The notes below the pieces were generated by a model. That model was not told where the DNA came from and did no database searches. It saw only the letters and a program-made list of their open reading frames with translations. The position numbers and the translations under genes are program-made. From contig JAOTVL010000001.1 of assembly GCA_029863525.1 (NCBI GenBank), positions 24,113-88,112 of the forward strand: a DNA stretch of 64,000 nucleotides. The letters run 5' to 3'. The stretch comes from Gemmatimonadota bacterium (GTDB lineage: Bacteria > Gemmatimonadota > Gemmatimonadetes > Longimicrobiales > Gaopeijiaceae). Each line of letters opens with the position of its first letter. The first letter of the stretch is position 1. Positions 1 to 8,786 of this stretch are shown piece after piece.

Positions 1-1913
1 GACTGCGTGTCCGGAAACGTGCGATCCGCCTTCAAGAACGAAAGCGAGATCCAGCCCGTGAGGTCACCCGTCTCTTTACGGAGCATCGCGTCGACGCCCC
101 AGGAACGACCACGCCCACCCAAGATGTCGTCGAAGTCGTCGTTCGGGTTGTCCGCCGGATTGAACGCCGCCACGCCGTCGAACTCACGCAGGTACGCCTC
201 CACCGACCAGAACCAGTCGATGTCGCGATACCCCTCCAGGCCCAGCTGCACCTGATCCGACACCGTGTGCGGCGCCCTCGTGCCCGCGAGGACCCAGATG
301 TCGAGCCCGAGTGGAAGCTCCTCGTCTCTGAGCGAATGCAAGTACTGCGTGTACCGGCCCGCTGCGAACTTGAGCGCCACCTCACCGCCTCCGAGGAACC
401 GCTTCACGGCAAGCCGGGGAGAAGGCTCGAAGACAGCGTCCCCGGGCTCGGGCGCGTAATAGTCCGCGCGCAGCCCGAGCTCTACGAGCCACGCGAGTGG
501 ACTCGACCAGCGCGCTTGTACGAATCCACCGAGCAGGTGCGCCGTGGCGGAGCCCCCGCCGAAGTCCGTCCCGCCGGCAACGAACGAGTTGGCGTACGAT
601 AGCCGCTGGGCGCTCCCCCCAGTCTGGATCGACCACCGGGGACTCGGTCGGAACTCGAGGTCCGTTCGGACCTGTGCCTGCTGGATCCGGCTGTCGAAGT
701 CGGTGTCGCCGAAGTCCGGAAACAGCAGCCCGGTCCCGAAGCGTGAGTAGTTGGCCCGGACGTCGATCGAACCTCCTCCGGGGCGCGGCTGCGTCCAACG
801 GGCGCCGATCGCGTCGTTGCCCCAGTCCCAGTCCACGCGGAGCGGGAAGTCCTGGTTGTCGATCGAGGTCAGGTCGAAGACGTCTTTACCCGAGTACGCC
901 GACACCGTGACCCTACCTCCCGAGCGCGTCCACCCTTCCACGACCGCCTGCAGGTCCGTGAGATGGTAGGGGAATTCGAACGCCGGCTTCAGGAGCACGT
1001 CGAAGTACGAACGACGGGCCGAAACACGATAGCGCACGTTGGCGTGGCCGAGCGCGTCCGCGACCCCCTTCGGGAGTTGCCCCCGAACCGCGGCCCTGCT
1101 CGACAACAAGGAGATCGCACCGTCGACGCCGAAGTCGCCCGGGCCCGGATCGGAGTCGATCTCGAGCACGGAAGAGACGCGCCCCCCGTGCTCCGCACCG
1201 AAGCCACCCGACATCAACTCGACGCGATCGATCATGTCCGCGTTGAAGACGGAGAAAAGTCCGCCCAGGTGAAACGGGGAAAAAAGCGGGATCCCATCGA
1301 GGAGGATCAGATTCTGGTCCTGGGAGCCGCCACGCACGTGGAACGCGGCGGAGAAATCCGACGTGGACACGACTCCTGGCAAGACCTCGATCGCCCGCAC
1401 CGGATCCGGCTCGGCCACCCCGGGGACGAAGCGCACCTCCTCGAGATCCATCTCCCGCACGGTCGGTCCGCCGACCTCCTCGAACCGTCGGCGTTGCCGG
1501 CTCCGCTCCGCATCCACCGAGATCCCCTCGACCAAAATCGCGCTCGGTTCGAGTCGAACGTCCAAGGTGACGGTCTCGGCCAACCCGACCGACAACGCCT
1601 GCTCGGACTCGCCGTACCCGAACGCCACGACGGTGAGATCGTATGCACCCGGTAGCACGTCGGAGAAGCGGAACGACCCCAAGCGGTCCGTTTCGGTCAG
1701 CGCGACACGCGTCCCGCCCCGGAACAGGGAGAGCGCGGCTCCGTAGACCGCAGCTCCCTGCACGTCGCGGACCTGTCCTTGGACCGTCGCCATTTGGGCG
1801 CGTGCAGAGTCCGGGAGCACCACGGCCGAGACCACCGCCGATACCGTCAGCGCCCACCGCACCGCCGACCGCGCCCGGGGCCGACCAACCTGGCAACCGT
1901 TGATTGAGATCAC
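1..1913 (-). CDS. TonB-dependent outer-membrane receptor with N-terminal carboxypeptidase-regulatory-like domain (3' end off the left edge)
   Basis: Manual minus-strand reading, codon phase ending at nt 3, open from a GTG at 1913: signal-like N-terminus, then ATVQGQVRDVQGAAVYGAALSLFRGGTRVALTETDRLGSFRFSDVLPGAYDLTVVAFG, then plug FHVRGGSQDQNLILLDGIPLFSPFHLGGLFSVFNADMIDRVELMSGGFGAEHGGRVSSVLEI. Not in the supplied ORF track, presumably because it has no stop in the window. Confidence 0.9.
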   Translation of the reverse strand, partial: MISINGCQVGRPRARSAVRWALTVSAVVSAVVLPDSARAQMATVQGQVRDVQGAAVYGAALSLFRGGTRVALTETDRLGSFRFSDVLPGAYDLTVVAFGYGESEQALSVGLAETVTLDVRLEPSAILVEGISVDAERSRQRRRFEEVGGPTVREMDLEEVRFVPGVAEPDPVRAIEVLPGVVSTSDFSAAFHVRGGSQDQNLILLDGIPLFSPFHLGGLFSVFNADMIDRVELMSGGFGAEHGGRVSSVLEIDSDPGPGDFGVDGAISLLSSRAAVRGQLPKGVADALGHANVRYRVSARRSYFDVLLKPAFEFPYHLTDLQAVVEGWTRSGGRVTVSAYSGKDVFDLTSIDNQDFPLRVDWDWGNDAIGARWTQPRPGGGSIDVRANYSRFGTGLLFPDFGDTDFDSRIQQAQVRTDLEFRPSPRWSIQTGGSAQRLSYANSFVAGGTDFGGGSATAHLLGGFVQARWSSPLAWLVELGLRADYYAPEPGDAVFEPSPRLAVKRFLGGGEVALKFAAGRYTQYLHSLRDEELPLGLDIWVLAGTRAPHTVSDQVQLGLEGYRDIDWFWSVEAYLREFDGVAAFNPADNPNDDFDDILGGRGRSWGVDAMLRKETGDLTGWISLSFLKADRTFPDTQ

Positions 1914-1996
1914 TCGCTCTTCGAGCGCCGAGGTATCTCGGCCGCCCGTCGCCAATCCGATATCTTGAGCGGAAGACCACCCGGGCCCTCCGCCGC

Positions 1997-2173
1997 ATGC
2001 GCACCTTCTTCTGCGATCACTTCGTGTTCCCGTTACCCGACGGGCACCGACCTGCTCCCTCGATCGCGCTCGGTCGGGTCCATTTCGACGTCCACGGGCA
2101 TCGAGTGGACAACGTCACGGCGGACATCGACGCCTTCGCAGATCACGCCATGGCGCGGGGCGAGGCATCATGA
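1997..2173 (+). CDS. 58-aa ORF; N-terminus resembles histone-deacetylase/AcuC-family proteins, possible truncated or internally deleted remnant
   Basis: MRTFFCDHFVFPLPDGHRPAPSIALGRVHFDVHGHRVDNVTADIDAFADHAMARGEAS; the first ~18 aa resemble the HDAC-family start; ATGA overlap with the next gene at 2170. Confidence 0.4.
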   Translation: MRTFFCDHFVFPLPDGHRPAPSIALGRVHFDVHGHRVDNVTADIDAFADHAMARGEAS

Positions 2174-3162
2174 CCGACGCCGGCGCGCTCGATCGACTGG
2201 CGAACTGGCCGCGCCTCACCCTGGCCCAGCTGCCCACACGGCTCCTCCAGGCACCGAGACTCTCGAGCGACCTGGGGGGTGGCCCGATCTACATCAAGAT
2301 GGACGCCGAAACCGGCTTCGCCCTCGGCGGAAACAAAGTGCGCAAGCTGGAATTCGAGCTGGCTCCGGCGCGTCTCGAGGGGGTCACGCACCTGGTCACC
2401 GCCGGGGGGCCGCAGTCGAACCACTGCCGGGTAACCGCCGCCTGTGCCGCTCGCCTCGGGTTGGCGTGCGTGCTCGTGACGAACGGGCCGGAGCCGGACC
2501 GCCCCACGGGGAACGCCCTACTCCATAGGCTATTCGGGGCCACGATCGAGACCGTGGAGGACCGAGCGCACCGCGCGGCCGGCATGGAAGCCGCGGCGAA
2601 AAGGATCGCCTCCTCAGGGGGCCGCGCGCTGGTCGTTCCCATCGGGGCATCGACGGGCCTGGGCTGCCTCGGCTACGCCACCGCGGCGATCGAGCTGGTC
2701 ACGCAACTCGACGCGCTCGGGGACGGTCGCTCCCAAACTGTCTTGATCGGATCGACCTCTTCGGGAGGCACGATGGCGGGGCTCCTCCTGGGCCTGGCGC
2801 TCCTGGGCCGTGACGACGTGCGACTCCTGGGCGTGAGCGCCGATGCGCCCGCCGATGAGCTCACGGACACCGCGCGAGCACTCGCCGCCGAGGGCGCGGA
2901 GCTCCTCGGGGCCGCGCCCGATCTGGGATCGATCCACCTGGAAACGATCGACGACCAGGTGGGCGCCGGCTACGGCATCCCGACGCCCGACTCCGACGCG
3001 GCGCTACGGGACTTCGCCCGACTCGAAGGGGTCGTGTTGGATCCGACCTACACGGCGAAGGCGGCGGCCGGCCTGATCAACCGACTCCGCACCGAAGCGC
3101 TTACCGCATCCGAGCGCGTGGTCTTCCTGCATTCGGGGGGCGCGCCGGGCCTGCTCTCCTGA
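2170..3162 (+). CDS. PLP-dependent D-cysteine desulfhydrase / ACC deaminase family protein
   Basis: YIKMDAETGFALGGNKVRKLEFELA, GPQSNHCRVTAACAARLGL and TSSGGTMAGLLLG motifs. Confidence 0.85.
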   Translation: MTDAGALDRLANWPRLTLAQLPTRLLQAPRLSSDLGGGPIYIKMDAETGFALGGNKVRKLEFELAPARLEGVTHLVTAGGPQSNHCRVTAACAARLGLACVLVTNGPEPDRPTGNALLHRLFGATIETVEDRAHRAAGMEAAAKRIASSGGRALVVPIGASTGLGCLGYATAAIELVTQLDALGDGRSQTVLIGSTSSGGTMAGLLLGLALLGRDDVRLLGVSADAPADELTDTARALAAEGAELLGAAPDLGSIHLETIDDQVGAGYGIPTPDSDAALRDFARLEGVVLDPTYTAKAAAGLINRLRTEALTASERVVFLHSGGAPGLLS

Positions 3163-3168
3163 CCGGAC

Positions 3169-5685
3169 TCAGTCGAACCACCCCTGTAGGCTCTGCAAGA
3201 CACCGAGCAGGTCCGGCTCCTCGTCGAGTACCGGCCGAAGCGGGTCCTCGCCGAGCCGCTCCATTCGCTCCGGTACGCTCACGATCGTGTGATCCGTGAT
3301 GCGCAGCTCATGCGTCACCTCGTCCCACAAGAGTGGAGTGGAAACGGGCGCGGCCGGCTTGGGACGTACGGTGAACGGTGCCACGAGGAGTCGACCGTGA
3401 CCGTTTTGCACGAAGTCGACGTAGACCTTTCCTTCCCGCCGCTCCGGGTTCCGGGTCAGAGTGGCGATGTCGGGGCGCTCCGACACGACGACCTGTCCCA
3501 GGAGTTGGCCGAGCGAGCGCGATTGCTCGTAGGTGAGCCGCCGACCGAGCGGTACCAGGACGTGGATTCCGGAAGAGCCGCTGGTCTTTGGATAGGCGGG
3601 AAGCTCGATCTCCTCGCACAACTCCCGGATCGTGTTCGCCACGTCGACGACGTCGGTGAACGGAGCCTCTTTGGGGTCGAGATCGAGGATGCACCAGTCG
3701 GGGGCGGCGAGGGTCTCGATCCGGCTGGACCACACGTGAAGGGGGATGGTGCCGAGATTGATGACGTACAATAGGGATTCGACGTCTTCGGCGACGAAGT
3801 ACGACAGCTCCCGCTCCGAGCCTTCGCTCCACACCGTGACGGTCCGAATCCAGTCGGGGGCGTAGGGAGGAGCATCCTTCTGGAAGAATGACTTCCCCTC
3901 GATGCCGTCCGGGTAGCGTGTCATGACCAGAGGACGATCCTCCAGGTACGGGAGCATCCACTCGGCGATCCGGCGATGGTACTCGATGAGGTCGCCCTTC
4001 GTGTAGCCCTCCGCCGGCCAGAAGACCTTGTCGAGGTTGGTGAACGCCACCGACCTCTCCTCGACGATCTCGACCGGCTCCGGCTCCGAATCGGAGCCAT
4101 GAGCGACCGCGTCGAGCAGGCACTCTTCGACGCCGAGGTCGTCCCGGAAGCGCGCGAACGATGGCTGTCGCAGCAGACCCTGGGGCGTGACCTCCTTGTA
4201 CTTCACCTCCGCCACCAGCGTCGGCCGCATCCAGTGGTGGCCCTTTCCCCTCGGGCGGGGCCCGGCGACGCACGGGCTCTCGTCGACCTCGAGAGCCTCC
4301 ACCGTCCGGAGCACACCGTCCAGATCGGCGTCCTTGAATCCGCTCCCGACGCTTCCCAAGTAGACGAGGTTACCCTCCTCGTCGTACTGGCCCACATGCA
4401 ACGAGCCGAAGCCACCTCGAGAGCCTTTCGGCTCGGTCCACCCGACCACCGCGAAGTCGCCCGTGTGCACCGTGCGAACCTTGACCCAACTCTTGGAGCG
4501 ACCGCCCCGGTAGGTCGAGTCCGCCTTCTTGGCGACGATGCCTTCGAGTCGCATCCGCTCGACGTGTCGGTACATCACCTCGCCCTGCTCCGGGATGTGA
4601 TCCACGAAGCGGATCGGGCCCACAGTCGGCAGGACTTCCCTGAGCAGCGCCTTCCGCTCGAGCAGTGGCAGCGAGCGGAGGTCGAACCCCTCCACGCCGA
4701 GAAGGTCGAATGCATAGAAAAGGGCCGGCAGCTCGACGCTGGCTCTGAGCGCGTCGGTTCGATTCAGAATCCGGCCGCGCTTCTGGAGTCGTGAAAACGA
4801 GGGCTTCCCCTCCGCGTCGTTGACGACGACTTCCCCGTCCAGCACCAGGTCCTCGAAGGGCAGTCCCCGTACGGCCCTCGCGATCTCGGGGAAAGTCGCG
4901 GTCAGGTCGTGTCCCTTTCGCGACCGCAGGAACGCCTCGCGCCGGCTCCGCTCCGCGAGGAGCCTGTACCCGTCGTACTTGATCTCGAACACCCAACCTT
5001 CCCGCGAAAACGGCCGCTCCTGTGAGGACGCGAGCATCAGTTCAACCCCCTTCGCTCGCACGATCCCAGCGCGCGCGCCGGCTCGCTCCACTCGAGCCGC
5101 GATGGCCTCCGCGTGCTCGTCCGCCCGGGGGAACTCGTCCACGGTCAGGCCCGAGTAGATGGAGTCGTCCGGATAGTCCTCGGTCGAGGAGTCCGGGTCG
5201 AGGTAGGCGTCCCGCTCTTTGATGAAGAGCCAGGAATTCGGCGCCTGTTTCGTCTTCACCAACGTCCATCTGCCGACGAGCTTATGACCCCTCAGCTCAA
5301 AGAGGAGCTTGCCCTTCTCGAGCCCCTCGTGCGGATCCTCGATTGGAACCCACACGCCACGATCCCACACGATCATCGCGCCCGCACCATACTCGCCCTC
5401 GGGTATGACACCCTCGAATTCGGCGTACTCGAGGGGGTGGTCCTCGGTCTGCATGGCCAATCGTTTGTCGTCTTGGTTCGGAGATGGTCCCTTGGGGATC
5501 GCCCAGGAGAGGAGCACCCCGTCCAGCTCCAGACGGAGATCCCAGTGGAGGCTCCGTGCGGCGTGCTTCTGCACCACGAAAATACTCCCCCCCGCGACCA
5601 CACGACCGCCGAACGGTTCCGGCGTCCGGGAGGCCTTCCGCTTCTCGCGGTACGTCGTGAGGCGGTCGTCGCGGCTCGGGTTCAT
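3169..5685 (-). CDS. ligD: Multifunctional non-homologous end-joining DNA ligase D (PE-LIG-POL domain order)
   Basis: N-terminal phosphoesterase domain (FVVQKHAARSLHWDLRLELDGVLLSWAIPKGPS), ATP-dependent ligase core (EIKYDGYRLLAERS, DLVLDGEVVV, EGIVAKK), C-terminal primase-like polymerase (LDKVFWPAEGYTKGDLIEYH, WCILDLDP). Confidence 0.95.
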   Translation of the reverse strand: MNPSRDDRLTTYREKRKASRTPEPFGGRVVAGGSIFVVQKHAARSLHWDLRLELDGVLLSWAIPKGPSPNQDDKRLAMQTEDHPLEYAEFEGVIPEGEYGAGAMIVWDRGVWVPIEDPHEGLEKGKLLFELRGHKLVGRWTLVKTKQAPNSWLFIKERDAYLDPDSSTEDYPDDSIYSGLTVDEFPRADEHAEAIAARVERAGARAGIVRAKGVELMLASSQERPFSREGWVFEIKYDGYRLLAERSRREAFLRSRKGHDLTATFPEIARAVRGLPFEDLVLDGEVVVNDAEGKPSFSRLQKRGRILNRTDALRASVELPALFYAFDLLGVEGFDLRSLPLLERKALLREVLPTVGPIRFVDHIPEQGEVMYRHVERMRLEGIVAKKADSTYRGGRSKSWVKVRTVHTGDFAVVGWTEPKGSRGGFGSLHVGQYDEEGNLVYLGSVGSGFKDADLDGVLRTVEALEVDESPCVAGPRPRGKGHHWMRPTLVAEVKYKEVTPQGLLRQPSFARFRDDLGVEECLLDAVAHGSDSEPEPVEIVEERSVAFTNLDKVFWPAEGYTKGDLIEYHRRIAEWMLPYLEDRPLVMTRYPDGIEGKSFFQKDAPPYAPDWIRTVTVWSEGSERELSYFVAEDVESLLYVINLGTIPLHVWSSRIETLAAPDWCILDLDPKEAPFTDVVDVANTIRELCEEIELPAYPKTSGSSGIHVLVPLGRRLTYEQSRSLGQLLGQVVVSERPDIATLTRNPERREGKVYVDFVQNGHGRLLVAPFTVRPKPAAPVSTPLLWDEVTHELRITDHTIVSVPERMERLGEDPLRPVLDEEPDLLGVLQSLQGWFD

Positions 5686-5838
5686 CGGGTCACTTCGTCC
5701 AGTCGGTCATTGTGGCTCACCTCACCCGGAGAAGGTACCGCGCCCCAGCCCGACTTCGCGCCCTTGCTCAGACCTCACCCCGAAGTGCATTCGCTAACTT
5801 GGGGCGCCACCGTACCGACGAACTCAGATCCGCGCGCC

Positions 5839-6744
5839 ATGTCCCCCTTCGGACCCTCGGGACCGCCCGACTCCCTGCGAGGCAAGACCTACTCGGTCAT
5901 CTTCGGACACGACGACCTCAAGGGGCAGGCCTTCGACGGCGTGCTGATCATCGCCATCCTGGCCAGCGTCCTCGCGTTGATGCTCGACTCGGTGGCGAGC
6001 ATTCACGAGCGCCACACGAGGACACTCCTCCTGGTCGAGTGGGGCTTCACCCTGCTCTTCACGTTGGAGTACCTCCTGAGGCTTTGGTGCGTGCGCAGGA
6101 AATGGGCGTACGCGCGGTCGTTCTTCGGCGTGATCGATCTGCTGTCGGTGCTCCCGACCTACGTCAGCCTGATCCTCCCGGGCGGCCAATTCCTGGTCGT
6201 CGTCCGCATCCTCCGTGTGGTGCGCGTCTTCAGGGTCTTCAAGCTCGTGCGCTTCCTCGGAGAGGCGAACGTGCTCACCGGTGCTCTGCGCCGAGCGCGT
6301 TTCAAGATCGTGGTCTTCGTCGTTGCGGTGCTGTGCGCGGTCGTCGTGGTCGGGTCCGTAATGTTCGTCATCGAAGGCCCGGCCTCCGGTTTCACCAGCA
6401 TTCCGAGGGGCGTGTACTGGGCGATCGTCACGCTGACGACGGTGGGGTACGGAGACATCGCGCCGCAGACCCCGATCGGGCAGGCGATCGCGGCGTTCGT
6501 GATGGTGCTCGGCTACGGCATCATCGCAGTGCCGACCGGAATCGTGACCGCGGAGCTCACTCGCTCACCCGAATCGACCGCTTCGGGCCTCGTCAACTCG
6601 TGCCCGGGCTGCGAGCGCATGGAGACCGACCTCGACGCTCGGTTTTGCAGGTTCTGCGGGACCGGTCTAGACGCTCCCAGCCCATTGAAAGGAGCGCAAA
6701 GGGACCCCGAGGTACCCCCTGTAGGCGGCCCGAGCGAGTTCTAG
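5839..6744 (+). CDS. Voltage-gated potassium channel (6TM) with C-terminal zinc ribbon
   Basis: Start trimmed from the 5113 ORF. Arg-rich S4 (VVVRILRVVRVFRVFKLVRFL), selectivity filter TLTTVGYGDIAPQ, C-terminal CPGC-x13-CRFCG. Confidence 0.9.
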   Translation: MSPFGPSGPPDSLRGKTYSVIFGHDDLKGQAFDGVLIIAILASVLALMLDSVASIHERHTRTLLLVEWGFTLLFTLEYLLRLWCVRRKWAYARSFFGVIDLLSVLPTYVSLILPGGQFLVVVRILRVVRVFRVFKLVRFLGEANVLTGALRRARFKIVVFVVAVLCAVVVVGSVMFVIEGPASGFTSIPRGVYWAIVTLTTVGYGDIAPQTPIGQAIAAFVMVLGYGIIAVPTGIVTAELTRSPESTASGLVNSCPGCERMETDLDARFCRFCGTGLDAPSPLKGAQRDPEVPPVGGPSEF

Positions 6745-7787
6745 GGCACCGGCCTGACTCCGAGGATGCTCGTGACGCCGAAGGCCTCGAGCGTCATCCA
6801 AATGCCGAATCCGATGTAAAGACCCATCATGACGTGGGACTCGCGCATCGACAGACGCATGTCTCGAAGCATGAAGACCAGCATGACGACCGTGGCCACC
6901 ACGAGGAAGACCATCATGGGGACGATCTGCGTGTAGTTGATCACGATCGCACCCGTAAACATCACGCCGGCTGGCACGGCAACGAGTAGATCGAACACAT
7001 TGCTTCCCAAGACGTTCGAGACGCTCGACTCCGTCCGTCCCAGCACAGAGGCTCGTACGCTTACGAACGTATCGGGCAGCGACGTGGCGGCGGCCACGAT
7101 GGTCATGCCCCACAGGAAGGTGGGAGTCTGCAGCCGATCGCCCAGCGTGATCGCGACCCTGAGCAACATCTCCACGCCCACGAGGATGACCGCGATGCAT
7201 CCCAGGAGGATCCCCCACTGCTTGAGGGCGTTGACCCCTTCTTTCCGCGGATGATCGTCGCGCTGGCGCTTCACCTCCTCCAACTGGATGAAGATGTAGA
7301 GCCCGTAGAGGAGCAGGGGGAACATGGCCAAGAAGGGCGTGAACACGCCCTGGTAGATCGCTCGCCCACCGCCGTTGATCACCGGATCGAGACCGTTGTA
7401 AATCACCGCAAGGCTGAGCACGAGCATCAACACCGCCACGGAGACGAGGTAGAACTGACCCTCTCGATACACCATGTCCCGGTTGGCCTCGAGCGGTCGC
7501 CCGCGTGCGTAGACGGAAAACGCCGGGATGACCAGAATGTTGAAGATCGCCGAACCGATGATGGCCGAGAGCCCGAGCTCGAAGTCATGGTGAACCGGGA
7601 ACGCGAGCAACGCCGTCACCAACTCGGGCATACTCGATGCCACCGCGAGGAGGACCGAGCCCTTGACCGCATCGGGAATCCCGTAGTGCTCCGCAAGCTG
7701 GTGCGTCGCCTCCTCGAGCCGAGAGCACGAGAACCACAGGAGCGCGGCCCCAGTAAGGGTACCGCCCAGGAGCAGGGCGTATGTCAT
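6741..7787 (-). CDS. Calcium/sodium antiporter family (CaCA) membrane protein
   Basis: GSVLLAVASSMPELVTALLA and TIVAAATSLPDTFVSVRASVLG alpha-repeat signatures; multiple TM segments. Confidence 0.88.
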   Translation of the reverse strand: MTYALLLGGTLTGAALLWFSCSRLEEATHQLAEHYGIPDAVKGSVLLAVASSMPELVTALLAFPVHHDFELGLSAIIGSAIFNILVIPAFSVYARGRPLEANRDMVYREGQFYLVSVAVLMLVLSLAVIYNGLDPVINGGGRAIYQGVFTPFLAMFPLLLYGLYIFIQLEEVKRQRDDHPRKEGVNALKQWGILLGCIAVILVGVEMLLRVAITLGDRLQTPTFLWGMTIVAAATSLPDTFVSVRASVLGRTESSVSNVLGSNVFDLLVAVPAGVMFTGAIVINYTQIVPMMVFLVVATVVMLVFMLRDMRLSMRESHVMMGLYIGFGIWMTLEAFGVTSILGVRPVP

Positions 7788-7867
7788 CGCGCGAAGCTGC
7801 GCGCGCTATGAGGCGAAGGCAAGCCGCAGCGGTTGGGAAGCGTTGCGACCGGTCCCGGTTGGAACAT

Positions 7868-8764
7868 ATGTTTTCGCCCATGGCTGCTCGCGCGATCGGT
7901 ACCTCGACCATTGCCTTCGGGCTCGTCTCGCTCCCCGTGAAGATCTACTCGGCGGGCGAGTCGTCTCGGAAGATCTCCTTCAACATGATTTGGAAGGAAC
8001 GGGGGGTCCGGGTACGACAGCAGTACGTCGACCCCGCCGACGGGACCGTGGTGCCGCGCGAAGAAATCGTGAAGGGATACGAGTTTGCGAAGGACCAGTA
8101 CGTGCTCTTCACGGATGAAGAGCTCGAGGTGGTTCAGGCACCGAAGTCGGACGAGATCGAAATCGTCAGCTTCGTGCCCGCAGACACAGTACCGCGGCTC
8201 TTCTTCAACAAGGCCTATTACCTCGGACCCGACAAAGGCGGGGGTCGAGCCTATCGCTTGCTCTCCGCGGCGCTCTCGGACACCAAACGGGTCGCCATTG
8301 CAAAGCACGCCACTCGCGGAAAGCAATACGTGGTCATGATCCGTCCGCACGAAGACGGACTCCTCATGGAGCAGCTTTACTACGAGGACGAGATCAGGTC
8401 GTTCGAGGAAGTGCCCCGCGACGACGGGGAAGTGAATGAGGCCGAGCTCCAGCTGGCGAAACAACTCATCGACCAGGCGGCCGCCGAGTCGTTCGATCCG
8501 GCACAGTTCACCGACGAGGTCCGCGAAAAGACCCTGGAACTCATCCAGAAGAAGGTCGACGGCGAAGAGATCACCGCGGCCCCCGCGGAAGAGTCGAAGG
8601 GCAAGATCATCGATCTCATGGCCGCTCTGAAGGCTTCCATCGAGGAAGACGCGTCCGACTCCGACAGCCAACGCAAGCCCGCGACCCGGGCCGGAAAGAA
8701 GACCGGTGCCAAGAAGTCGTCAGGTAAGAAGAAGTCAGCGGGAAAGAAGGCCGCCTCGGGCTGA
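7868..8764 (+). CDS. ku: Non-homologous end-joining protein Ku, Lys-rich C-terminal tail
   Basis: MAARAIGTSTIAFGLVSLPVKIYSAGESSRKISFNMI; tail RAGKKTGAKKSSGKKKSAGKKAASG. Start is 7868 or 7880, not 7781. Confidence 0.93.
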   Translation: MFSPMAARAIGTSTIAFGLVSLPVKIYSAGESSRKISFNMIWKERGVRVRQQYVDPADGTVVPREEIVKGYEFAKDQYVLFTDEELEVVQAPKSDEIEIVSFVPADTVPRLFFNKAYYLGPDKGGGRAYRLLSAALSDTKRVAIAKHATRGKQYVVMIRPHEDGLLMEQLYYEDEIRSFEEVPRDDGEVNEAELQLAKQLIDQAAAESFDPAQFTDEVREKTLELIQKKVDGEEITAAPAEESKGKIIDLMAALKASIEEDASDSDSQRKPATRAGKKTGAKKSSGKKKSAGKKAASG

Positions 8765-8786
8765 CGTCCCTTCGGTCGCGTCCGAC

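Noticed and set aside
913-2004. 363-aa minus-strand ORF
   Set aside because: Wrong frame over the real TonB receptor; Arg/Gly-rich with no motif.
5712-6989. 425-aa plus-strand ORF
   Set aside because: Alternative frame over the K+ channel gene and antisense of the exchanger.
8641-8760. AAG-rich repeat
   Set aside because: Encodes the Lys-rich tail of Ku, a known feature of bacterial Ku proteins.
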